The notes under the pieces are model-generated. The model had not been told where the DNA came from. It searched no databases and saw nothing but the letters and a program-made list of their open reading frames with translations. From Setaria digitata (Eukaryota; Nematoda; Chromadorea; Rhabditida; Setariidae), in the NCBI GenBank assembly GCA_003640385.1, contig RCAB01000373.1, forward strand, positions 1 through 64,000: 64,000 bases of DNA. Reading direction: 5' to 3'. This document shows, in pieces, positions 1-11,900 of the stretch. The first letter of the stretch is position 1. The number at the start of each line of letters is the position of its first letter. A program made the position numbers and the translations under genes.

Positions 1-1239
1 AAAAAAAAAAAAAAAAGTGGAATGACAATAGTGAAATGGTTAATGAAACGAATAAAAATTATAACGGAGATGTTAAAGGTCAAATTAAGTTCTATACAAA
101 TTGGTCGAAAGAAAGATGGAAACTAAAATTTGAATCAAAATATTTTTTTATAAATACTGACAGTGAATAATGAAAGAAAAATTTTTGTGAATGAATATCG
201 GATTTAATAATAAAAAATGCCTCGTTATTTTGAATGGAAAATTTCAAATCAAATATTTATAAATATAAAAGACTTCCTATAAATACTTTTATAAAAAAAA
301 AAAAATTTTTTATAATATTTATATAAATAAACTTTTAACAGCTTTTTTTTAAAAATAATATTTACTTTTAATAGCATTTTCAAGAACTGCACTAAATTTA
401 AAATTTCAAGCAGAAAAAAATATTTAGAGATGTTAAAATATTTTACAGATAATTTTTGGATGGATCGGATGCTCGATTCTGTTCTTGAAGTAAGAACTTG
501 ATTGTTCTTACAATTTTATCAGCTCATCGAGATGGCAAATTAATTGAACTACCAACGAAGAAACAAAGAAATAATTGAAACTAAAACCTTTTTCTTCATT
601 TTTATTTTTTTTATTTCCAAATTATAAACTAAGGAAGACAATAGTGAAATGGTTAATCAAACGAATAAATTACTAAAGCTGTCACATCAGAACGTATGAT
701 ATCGAATTTTAATTAAATGATTGAAATAAACTAGCAAATATAAAAAATAATGTAAAAAAAAAAAAGTTCTGCTAAGGATACATTCGACATGAAGTTTGTG
801 AAAAATGATTTGCACTAATTTCTCAAGCTAAGACAATATTTCATGCAATATCAATATATCATCATTACTATAGTTATAGACGGTGACAGGTGGTAATTAA
901 TAATGTGATAGCCAATCTTATAGTTGCACGATATTTCGTGGCCATAATCAGTTATAAGTAATTAAATAATTGAATTTACTCCTAACTATTTATTAAGGAC
1001 ACCAAATCAAAATATATTTATAAAAAAAAAAAAAAAAATTTGTCCTTTCATGCAAATAGTACACAAGATAAGAGTGAAGGGCACTTTCATACAAAGAATA
1101 TAGTAATATTATCATATTATCAATTATTTAAATTCTTACTCTATCGTCAAATTATTGTCATATTATTAATAACATAATTCTTATAATTAACAAATCAATA
1201 ATTCGCCCGTTTTTTTTTTATGTTGTATAAGAAAATTCA

Positions 1240-1282
<43 letters not shown>

Positions 1283-3118
1283 NNATAAATATATATATAT
1301 ATATATATATTTAATTTGAAATGGTTTGAGCAGACAAACAATTAATTCAATTTCATGGACAGAAAGAGAAAATTAAAAAAGCAATAATAAATATTATAAT
1401 ACAGTATAAATCATAAAAAAGCGAAAAATCACTCCTCATTTATGTGTCAACATTCATAACATGTTTTATCAGTGAGTGATTTTCAATCTGTTTTAGTTAA
1501 TTGATTATTATATATTAATTTATAATAAAATTAATAGCACCTAATAATTTTAATTGTAGAACAAACAATCTTTGCACTTATAGTTTTAGCTTTTTCACTA
1601 ATGTTATCGTTTTCATTGATTTGTCGAGAATTCAAAAGAATTCTTGCTTTAATTCATTGAATCTCATGATAAATGGAGGAAAAAAAAGGCAGGGATAGAA
1701 ATCACCAAGTGTGATTATCATTTTATTATCAGTAGACCTACTGAATATTGTGCGTTTAAATTTAATTCGATTTTAATCAAAAGTATTTTTTGTTTTAAAT
1801 CGTAAGGCACCATTCGGAAGACTTCATTGCTTTGAGCAGATCGTTATTAATACTAAATTGAAATAATTTGTAAAATTATTTGACAAAAAAATATACTGTA
1901 AGTAGATAGGAAGAAAAAAAAAAGAGACATACAATGAAATTTGGAACTGAAATTTGAATATTTGATTCCGATTATTTGTGTGCTCTTTGAAAGTAATAAA
2001 TTATGATTTAAATCAATTTATTACATGTTAATTTGATAAATATCCAAAATGGTACTCAGTAAACGCTTTGCTTCTTCAACATTCATCCATTCAAATGTGA
2101 TCGAACTGTTTGGAAATCTTTCATAAATTCAAAATTTTCAGTACATTTGAATTGTTTATGTATTAGAGAGAAGTGCTATTGTTAAACCCCGCGGGATTGT
2201 TATTTATTTTATTTCTTCACTCAACAAATTTTTAGAGTACATACAATTTAGCTGTAACAAATACATATCTAACCTTTATAGATTAGTCTAAATAATTGGA
2301 AAAAGACGAACCAAAAATACAAGTAGTCATTTTAGATTCTTTTATAAATGATTAGCTAATACTCATTTATCATTTCAATTATTCGAGTTTTCATCGCTTT
2401 CCTCTTTTAAATAGTATCGCATTTACTCCATGACATATGTACTTATGACTAAAACTAAAAATTTAGCTCCAGAAGTTAAAATTTAGTTGAAAGAAAATTT
2501 CATATCCCTTCGAATTTTTCCGAACATCCCTGAAATCTCGAATATTTCAAATTTTAGATACGAAGAAGTTACATAGAGAGACGAACATCGTGATACACAT
2601 CGCTTATGTCGAACGAGTTACCATTATTACCGCAGTGAGTGCAAAATCAATGTGATGGAGAGGGAGGGGAGGGGGAGTGAATTGTGTTTTTAGGTGGATT
2701 TGGGTTGATAAGGTTAGAGGGTATAAGTCAGAGGTTGATAATTTTGTGCTAGAGTATAAGTGAAGGAGAGATAAGAAATAACTGTTGGTGAAAAATAATG
2801 TGATAAAAGAAGACGAGAGAAAGAGGCGGTTATTCATTAGTAAGAAGTCAGTTAGAATAACACTTGTCATATTATCGAATTTTGTTTGTACTTTACTAAT
2901 TACCAAATTAATTAAGATTTTGTCATAAGTCTTTAGAGAGTAATTTCTAGTCGCTCGTTACTGTCATTATAAATACTGCTGTCAGTGATAAGGTTAAAAC
3001 ACCTTTGCTTGAAGTAGCATCACATATATCGTATTATTTGTCCTTGATGTTTCTACTAATGATAGCATAGTTTATCATTTAATAAGACCTTTTTTTCGTC
3101 TATTTGCTAAGAATATCG
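1..3118. other. Gene-poor AT-rich upstream region
   Basis: I see no exon with both splice signals and a recognisable protein in this stretch. It holds many A and T homopolymers, one AT microsatellite with an N gap, and a purine-rich plus-strand patch around 2655-2680 containing three G runs. The longest open stretch (minus strand, 2604-2906) is Ser/Leu/Thr/Pro-rich and arises from that purine-rich patch, so I do not call it a gene. The last part, with a T-rich tract ending in TTTGCTAAG at about 3104-3111, could be the promoter and trans-splice acceptor of the ATP synthase gamma gene; that is inference. Confidence 0.6.
1239..1310. repeat. (AT)n microsatellite with two-base assembly gap
   Basis: Almost uninterrupted AT dinucleotides, broken by a short TACAT and by two N bases at 1283-1284. 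The Ns show the assembler could not resolve the repeat, so its true length is unknown. Confidence 0.95.
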
Positions 3119-5212
3119 ATGTTGAACGTATTTTTACTAGACGAAATGTTTGGTTCAAAGCTGTCATCAATATGTTGGGGAATCAGTGCTATCGAGCAGC
3201 GTCGTAGTTTTGCAACTCTAAAGGATATCTCAATTCGATTAAAATCTGTCCGGAATATTCAGAAAATCACAAAGAGTATGAAAATGGTATCTGCTGCGAA
3301 GTACAATAAAGCTGAACGTGAACTGAGGGTGATTTTTAACCTTCAAAAGAAAAAAAAGACCTACATTATGCATCTTTATCTATTACGATTTGAATTTCTG
3401 TGTTTATGTTTTCTGAATACTTCACATGTCACGAGTAAAGCAGTTATTTTCATCTTGCACATTTAATAGCTTCTTTTATGTTTTGCATATTACAAATCTG
3501 TTTATTCCTCTTGTAATATTTAGGGTGCTCGAGTGTATGGTGTGGGAGCCTTACAGTTCTATAATAATATTGGTGCAGCGGAACCAGATGATAAATCACG
3601 CGAAGGTGCCACAGCTTCATTGGAAAAAGAGAAACGTTTATTAGTGTTAATTACTTCAGATCGAGGTCTCTGCGGTGCTGTACACACGGCTATTGCAAAG
3701 GTTATTGCATCACCGCTAAATCTGATGTAAAGCTATTCAAGTGAATACTGTTTAAAGGAGCTCTTCAAAATATTAAGGCACAAATTTAAGCTTGCCACTT
3801 GATCTAATTTAATTATTAGATATGAAATGTTGAAATTTCACCATTACCATCACGGTAATGATTGTGAAACGTAATTGACATACGACATATTTTGACTTTA
3901 AAATTATTCATTCATCTTTGGCCACTGTGTTTCAAGTGCTTTTCTGGATTCGAAGTGAAAGAGAAAAAGAAAAAAATTTCTGGTCAGTATTTTTTGATTT
4001 ACAGGAAGCAAAGCGATTGCTAATAGAAAAGTCATCAGAAGCAGACTACAAATTGGTACTTATTGGTGACAAAGCTAAAGCGGCTATGCAGCATCTTCAT
4101 GGAAATAATGTATTATTCTCCTGCAATGAAATTGGTCGGCTACCGCCAACTTTTGAAGATGCTTCAGTTATTGCTTCCAAAATTCTTTCATCAGCTTTCA
4201 AATTTGATAAGGTAAATCAGTACTTCCAGTTTTTTCTTTACATTTTGAAAACTATAGAATTGTAGAAGTTAATTGCTTTGATCGCTTTGATCTTGATAAA
4301 GGATATATCTTTTTTGCAGGGCTTCATATTGTACAATAAATTCAGATCTGTCGTTTCATATAAAACATCGATAATACCAATGTTTACTTTGGATGCTATT
4401 GTGGTTTGTTATTGATTGTTTACAAAAGATTTGCAGTTCTTTTACGAATGGTTTTCCATTTTGAAATATGCAAAAATTCGGAAACCTTACATAAGAAAAT
4501 AGTTGTACTGTTGGGAAAGACTTTTCAGTTGTTGTCTTTTTGTTGTGAAAATTTTTTTTGTATAGAAACAGCCGACCATGTCTTTGTATGATTCGATTGA
4601 TGATAATGTTTTGATCGATTATGCTAATTATTCATTAGCTCAGTTGCTATATTATGCTTTAAAAGAATCGGCCGCATCTGAGCAAAGTTCTCGCATGACC
4701 GCCATGGACTCTGCAAGCAAAAATGCTGGTAAGTAAGTCAAATGAGATTTGGATTTCCCAGAATTTATCGAAAAATGCGTAGGCTAAAGGTCATCAGGTC
4801 ATTGCTTGACCTTCTTTAGAGTTAATTTCTCTTTTGCTGTGATGGCAAAATTCGGTCTAGGTTGTGAAATGGTTTTTTTCCTCTTTCTGAATAGTTTCAC
4901 GCAAGACTAAAGTCTTATTTTATTTTAGTAATTTAAATCGGTTTCGTTTTCTTTCCTTCGTCGTAGTGACGTAGGCGAGGAATGATCATTGATTAACTAA
5001 CGAAGCAGTAGATTTTACGTGTTAATGAATTAGATGTTTTTGGAAGTTCGGAGTTAAAAATCTTCCATTAATTGAACCGCTATTTATTTGATATTATCTT
5101 GAAAGTTATAGGTGAAATGATTGATAAGCTCACAATGTCGTTCAATCGAACACGACAGTCGGTAATTACGCGCGAGCTGATTGAGATTATATCTGGAGCT
5201 GCATGTGTCTGA
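3119..5212 (+). CDS. ATP5F1C: ATP synthase subunit gamma, mitochondrial
   Basis: Central rotor stalk of the F1 part of mitochondrial ATP synthase, which couples proton flow to ATP synthesis in the matrix. Six exons join in one frame: 3119-3328, 3524-3700, 4005-4211, 4320-4403, 4566-4728, 5112-5212, giving about 313 aa. Family signatures seen: [11 protein letters not shown] with [11 protein letters not shown] near the N-terminus, [13 protein letters not shown] in the middle, and [18 protein letters not shown] plus [10 protein letters not shown] at the C-terminus. An alternative start at 3146 (MFGSKLSS...) gives 304 aa and a better mitochondrial presequence; I consider it the likelier initiator. 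The length fits the animal family (about 300 aa). Exportin-4 copy 1 follows on the same strand after about 750 bp; shared transcription is possible but not shown. Confidence 0.95.
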
Positions 5213-5759
5213 TGCTATTAGTTAATATGTGACTTATTTTGTTTTAGGGTTTGCTTCTTAATTTGAACATTATAATGTTAATTATCCCCTTTTTCCCATC
5301 AGATGCATGTGTTTATTTTGATATGACAATGCTGTTCATTAAAATTTCAGTTTGTTGAATTATTGGCAAAGTTACTATGGCTTGACCAATGAAATAGGTA
5401 TTGTATATGGATTATGTAACTTCCGGTTTTATTTATTATTAAGTTTGTATGGTAGTTTTTGAGACGCTGTGGTTCTGATATTGTTAAGAGTAGATCTAGA
5501 TGAATGAATAAAGTGGCACTGAAGAAGGTGATAAAGAAAGCAAACAGAGATTACAATTAGGAATGGAATTTTTGCAAGAAAAGATGCCAGTGCTCCAATG
5601 TTGGTTTGGAAACTCTTGCTAATCTTATCATTGGAATATCATTCCCGGTCATCATGTTTAGGTTAATAAATGCTATATAAGATAATTGTTGTAAAACATG
5701 ATCGATTGAGGATTATGATGATCTAAAATAATTTAAAAACTTCCTGCTAGCATTGCAGG

Positions 5760-5773
5760 CACGTGACCACGTG
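5760..5773. promoter_or_regulatory. Paired CACGTG palindromes upstream of exportin-4 copy 1
   Basis: Two perfect CACGTG hexamers (5760-5765 and 5768-5773) are separated by only two bases, 189 bp before the first ATG of exportin-4 copy 1. CACGTG is the known core site of bHLH-type factors (Myc/Max, TFEB/HLH-30 families). Two of them side by side in such AT-rich DNA are unlikely to be random, but binding is inferred only. Confidence 0.4.
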
Positions 5774-5810
5774 GCTATTTTGCTTCAAAACTGCTGAATC
5801 AGTTTTTCAT

Positions 5811-5816
<6 letters not shown>

Positions 5817-5842
<26 letters not shown>
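5817..5842. repeat. (AT)n microsatellite
   Basis: Thirteen uninterrupted AT units about 120 bp upstream of the exportin-4 copy 1 start codon. Confidence 0.95.
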
Positions 5843-5845
<3 letters not shown>

Positions 5846-5961
5846 GGGGAGTCTTCCGAAAATTTTCTGGTGTACAGTCAAAATTAAGACATTTCTTTCT
5901 TTGAAGGAACATTAAGTCGTTATAAATCATCGTAATGTGTAACTAATAATAATTGTGGGAT

Positions 5962-8900
5962 ATGGAGGAAATGGCTAATAATCAATCTGGTTTTGATTCA
6001 AGTCATGTAACGCAAATGGAAGAGGCAGCAAGTATACTTATGGTTTGTCTATGGTCTTACCAGTTAACTAGTAATGTGAAAGAAATGAGTAATCAGATAG
6101 TTGGAGGTTTTTTTTTTTCTTTTGCTTTGCTTCATTCTTGAACAAGTGGGAAACTGTAGATCGTGGTACATGATGAGTTACAATTTTGTGAAATGTGGAC
6201 GTAGCAGCTAATCAAATTGAACTTTGAAATATAGCATATGTTAAGATTAGAACTAAACAAAACACTGTCTTCATGACTGCGGGAAGAAATTTTTCCACAT
6301 GCGGGCTTTTTAGCTACCAAATATTACGCAAGATGCTCGAAAAGCTGCAGAAGAATTCTTCATTAATATTCGTAACGAGAAGTTTTCTCCGGAATATTGT
6401 CGACTTGTTATTGGTTGGTATTCCATGGCGTGTGTAATTACAATTCTTCACTGATTTCGAATTCATTTTTGATTGTTCCACTAGCTGAAATATTTGTAAG
6501 ACACTATGACTGCATGCTTGCCTAGTGCGAAGAACAGTGCATGTTTTTTAGTTTTTTACTGGATTTCAGAGATGGAAATATTACAGTTGAATTGTTTTTT
6601 CAGAAGCAACATCTAATGAATTTGTCGTCTTTGAAATGGTCCAACTCATGGTTATGAATCTTTTCAAACAGTGGTCAATACTGGAACCACCGATTTTTCG
6701 ACAGTGCTTTTCATATCTGCTTGAAAATGTTGCCCATAGGTTCAGGTAAATTTTTTGAAGAAGAAAAGCATGGTAAAAATTTACCTTTTTTTGCATGAAT
6801 CAGTTGTAATTTATATAACTTGTTGTATAGCTCAAATTATTTGAGGACACCGTATAAAATATTCCTTGTAAGGCATACTTAAATATATAATATAACAGGG
6901 TATCAAAGTTAATTCGATCCGAAATGCTGAGAGCATGTGCGAAATTGCTTAAACGATCCATTTTTGATGGTAAAGCTTGCGATGCAGATACATTGGATCA
7001 GACTGTTCATTTTCTGTTGACTAATGAAGATCCGCAACTTGTAAATGTGTTTGTTCTTTCGATTTAAATAAATTAAATCAGTGATTAGTAAGCATAGCTG
7101 AAAAATTCATTTTTTTTTTCTCCATACTTATTCACATTTTGAAGGTCTGGGATAAAAACGAAGAATTATATATTCCCGATTTACCAGTAGACCGAAATAT
7201 TCTTTTTTTTTCCTTGAAAAAGTTTTTTTCCGAGATTTTGATTTCTGTCGCAGATCTAAATGAAATTTAAATCCAAAATTCTGTTCCGAAAATCTAATCC
7301 AGTTAATTTTTACTTTTCCAGCAAGCAATAGCATGTGAATTCATTGAAGCCATTGCCAGTGAATTTGCAACATCCTGGAGGACCTCCAATCTCGGTATCA
7401 GTTTTGATTTCCATCTCAGGGCAAGACGTTCATTCGAGGTATTATTTCCTCCCAAAAAGAATTTCAGATGTATGTATGTATCGTATTTTTGCAGTGCATT
7501 TATTGCTGAAACAATCATTTCCCTGCTTTAGAAGTATTAAAAATATCAAATTAGCATAGAGCATGAAATAAAAGAGCCTGAGAGCAAAAAGAAAAACAAG
7601 GATAATAATAGCGGTATGTTTATCACGGAGTTATTAAAAAGGAAGAAATGAAACTATGTAAGTTATTTGAATAGATATGATTAATTATGTCAGTTTGTTA
7701 CCTGTTGAAACTATCCTTAACTTGCCACGAACTTTCTCGAAAATGGAGCTATTTCATCAGGTTATAAATGCTAAATATTTTAGAACGGAGGTTTACAACG
7801 ATTATTCGAAAAGTGCATACATACTTTTTCCGAACTTCTCCTTACTGCGGATCTCTCGTTACCGTATTGTGTACGTATCGCACTTTCATTTTTTTTTGCC
7901 TTATTTTAGACATGAAACATAAATACTTTGGTTCAATTTATTGTCTGTTCTGCTACGAGATGATCAGAAATGTTTAGCTTTAACAATAGGGGAATAAATC
8001 AGCATTGGAATAGATTTTGACTGCACGAAGAAGGCTTATATCTCAGTGATTTCAGTAATATTTTGTTGAAAATCAGTTTTTAACAAACAAAATCTGTAAT
8101 GTTTTCGAGATTCAGACGAAAACAAGCAGATTAGAAATCTTAATTTTGGTTTCCTACCAAATATTTATGTCATTTAATGATTATTAATTACATAACGTTT
8201 CAGTATATGCAATGAAATAATATTATCAGGTTTTTAAAGCCCCAGTATATTTGGTTTGACTTCAGGTGAGTATATGCGAAAATTTTCTTCGAGTGGCTGA
8301 TTTAGTTCTTTCCTGGAATTTCGAAATTCATCGTTTTCCTGTTAGAATCACATTCGCAAATGAAGGAGCACCTGCTGCAGCACTGCGTCCTCCTGAATCA
8401 TGGAAAACAATTTTTCATTCAGATCAATTTTTACGTCTTTTCTTTGAGGTTTGTATAAACTTTTGTGCTTACAATTTCAATAATGCCTTCTGGTAGCTTG
8501 AAGTTTTTTGTGCGTCCACGGAGTTATATCATGCTTAATTGCTAATTTTAATTGAGCTTTAAAACGGAGAGAATTATGTTTTTCATTTTCCCTAATTTTT
8601 TGCACCATTCCATATTCGAAAGACATTTTAGTATTTACATTATTACTTTATGAATAATTCAGTAAAATAAGTTAACCAGGAATAAATTTGCAGTTACATA
8701 AACGGGTTCGACACAATGAAGTACTTTGTATACACTCAATGAATTGCCTTATTCAACTGTCATCATTAATGGGGCCTGTTCTAACTGATGACGACTCACT
8801 GGTTTCTCAAAAATTGTCTCCGTCGAGTACTTCAACCTTCATTAGTGCCCATGATCGATATGTGTCAAACTTTATCAATGGTTTTGTAGATATTTTTGGC

Positions 8901-11900
8901 AGGTATTGTTAATTAAAAGTAAATTTGTCTAAAATTGGTTTTCATTAGGGATGTATTGTTTAATTCTTACGGAAAGTGAAAATCCATAATATTATGAGCT
9001 GTGAGTTTGATCCATTATTTAGTTACCGAACTTTACCGAATTAGTTCCTTTCACTCATTAATAATGAGTTGTTCCTGACTAAGAAATTCGTAACTGAAAA
9101 AGAATTTTTCTGTGCTCATATATAAGTTATTGATTAAGTGGAACAGCTAAAGTTCAAAAATTATTCCTCTATGTATAAGTCTAGTTTTCAATTTTCAGTG
9201 GCCCACTGGAAGGCGAAATACTTGGCCTTTGCATGATTGTGCATAAATTACTGACATATCATCGAATTCTTTCGTTTCCTCGAGCTGAAATGTCATTCCT
9301 GACATTCGTGACCATTGTTGTACAATGTGCTGAACATCTGACTCCGATTGCAATGCAGAAGGCTTTAGTGAGCACATTTGATAGTTTCAGAACATTTAAA
9401 ATATTTCATATAATTCGTGGGATGTTCGTTTTCTAGGTTTCAGAATCCGAAGCTTTAGCAACAATGACAAGAAAAACAAGATTCGTTTAGACCGAAAGAA
9501 CTTTCAAAATCTTGAAGTCCATTCATCTTTTTTGATCCGTTGAGGAATTTGCTGAGCTCATGATATGTCTAATCGACTGCAGTAATTTAATTCTAACCGT
9601 AATTCGTCTCTCAGTCGTTTAATTACTAATGATTATTTATTCACAGTTAGTCAGTATAAACGAACAATTTTTTGAAGGAGGAAGACGATCATGTCTACAT
9701 TGAAGGTTTGCAAAATTTATACGATGGTTGGTGGGTAATGCTTCGAAACAGTGATATTATCAGAAATACATCTCGTTATGCTGTTAATTTCGAGGATTCA
9801 ACTCTAACAATCATTTCGGCTTTTATGCGAACTGTGCTGTCCGAACCATTCGGTTGCCGTGTGAAGGTATTAGTTATCGTTTGAATTTTTTCCGGAGTTG
9901 AAATTTTCTTATTACATTTGTGCTGAAAAATGTCCTAATGCAGACAGTGTTAAACGATTCAGTTTGAATGGTGAGATCAACATTTACTGGTTGTCATAAG
10001 TTAATTCAAACCTCTTAAAATTTTCACATTTAATTTAAATACTCTTTCATATTTTTTATTATCATTTCGATTTCTTCTTGTCTTTTTCAGATTCCACTTC
10101 AAGAATGTGACGGTGAAAGTGATGATGATCGTGAAGTATTCAAAGATTTGCTGAATGCTATCGGACGTTTTTCTGCCTTTTATTGCACTCAAATGTTACC
10201 TCGTATGTTCACGTAAGTTCAGTTTTTGCTGTTAATTTTTATTAGTGTTCCAAAATCGGAAAGACAACCATTAATACACAAAGGTGGACATTATAACTAA
10301 AGTTTCTTTTCCAAATTAACTTCAAAATTTTAGTATCTCCACCAATTAGAATGCAAAAATCAAATCAAAACTTAATTGAACTTTTTCTCATATATATTGT
10401 TTATGAATTTCCATCTTAAAGACAACCTTTTAGATAGATGTCTTGCTAGTATTTTCTAATTTTGTTTTAGGATGGAAGGAAGAAATACTTCTTAGGTTGT
10501 ACTGACTAACATTTTCCTGTTTGTTACTTTATATTGTTTTTATAAATTTTTCTTTTTGTAGAGTCATTTTTGATAAAATGAAGCAGTTTTTGTCCTTTAT
10601 TGAAACTGGTGTACATGATGAAACTTTAAACGTATGGCGAGAAGATATGCACTGGATTCTCCTACTAGTTGGTGAGCCGTTATTGACTTTACGCGGAAAT
10701 TTTTGTCAGGAATCAAAACTAAGCTGTTAAAAGTAGAAATTTTCCATGAATTATTCAAAAATGCTGTGGGTGAAACAAGAGCAAGTGGTGGAATGCAACT
10801 AATTAAATGCTTCTTGTTATGGACTTAGTTATAACTTAAAATCCGAATAATAACCTTTGCGGTAATCAGTTCACTGTTAAGAAACAATATGAAAATTCTT
10901 TCTAGGATTCATGCTGACATCGAGTGATGACGATGGTAGTTCACATTTGCAAAACGACATCTTGGATCATTTTGAACACATAGTATATGGGGAAATAGTA
11001 GATATCGATTCTTCGGCACCATATATTAAAGCTTGTATTGACTCACCAGATTCAATTTCTGATCCAGCCCGAGTAGATCCCTTAATGAAGTAACTATTAC
11101 TTGGAAAGTGTTATGACAGGATTTTATGGCCCATTGCTTTATAAAAGCGCCTCATCTGCTGATTTCTCTTTTATAAATAAATCCAACATTTGTTAAATCA
11201 GCTTTCAGATTATTGTCAATGAAGGTAAATATTATTTCACAGTATTTTAATGAAATTGTTCAGTTTCAGTTGATAATAAAGCTTAAATTTTTAGAATAGT
11301 AGGAGCGGTTTTGGCATGGTGTTCTCTTGAACATAAACTACTAATAGATCGTGGTCCAGAAGCAGTAAGTCCAGAGCTAGCACGTTCGGCACTGTGGTGT
11401 TCTGGACGTTTGATATGTGCTTTGGGTTTTCACGTTCTGAATTCCGAAGATAGTGAACGACTGGCAACCGTAATACGAAGCATTTCGCAAACTTTAGTCG
11501 ATTTTGCATTACAAAAATCGTTTGGCATATTAAACAATCTTTCAGGAGAACGAAAGTTCGTTTGTTTGTCTATTCTGATTTATCAGCCACACTGAACAGT
11601 AGTAGTTGGATATTGTCGAAACCTAGTAGGATATATTTCCAAATATTTTGGAAAAGAAAGCTGAATAAATCTACTTTCTCCTAAAGTTCAATGTCGAGGA
11701 TTTAAAAAATTTCAATCTCAAAATCACATAATCTAAAATTATAGGCTTTGTGCAGATGCTGTGGAAGTGCTTATTGGCTTAGTCCGCGCTGGATGTAATG
11801 AAGCAGCAAAAAGTCCTTTTCTCTTTCCGTGTCTTTCAACCGTACAGATTGAACGTTTACCAGCTCGTCATTCGCTTCTCAAAGTCCTGGTTCAAATCGG

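Larger units (their letters stand above)
5213..5961. other. Intergenic region between ATP synthase gamma and exportin-4 copy 1
   Basis: No exon seen. It holds a possible poly(A) signal AATAAA at 5507-5512 for the upstream gene, two adjacent CACGTG palindromes at 5760-5773, and an AT microsatellite at 5817-5842. The proximal promoter of exportin-4 copy 1 should lie here. Confidence 0.6.

Noticed and set aside
2655..2680. Possible G-quadruplex
   Set aside because: Only three runs of three or more G with single-base loops; a fourth run is missing.
2604..2906. 100-codon minus-strand open frame
   Set aside because: Ser/Leu/Thr/Pro-rich, generated by a purine-rich plus strand; no family, no splice context.
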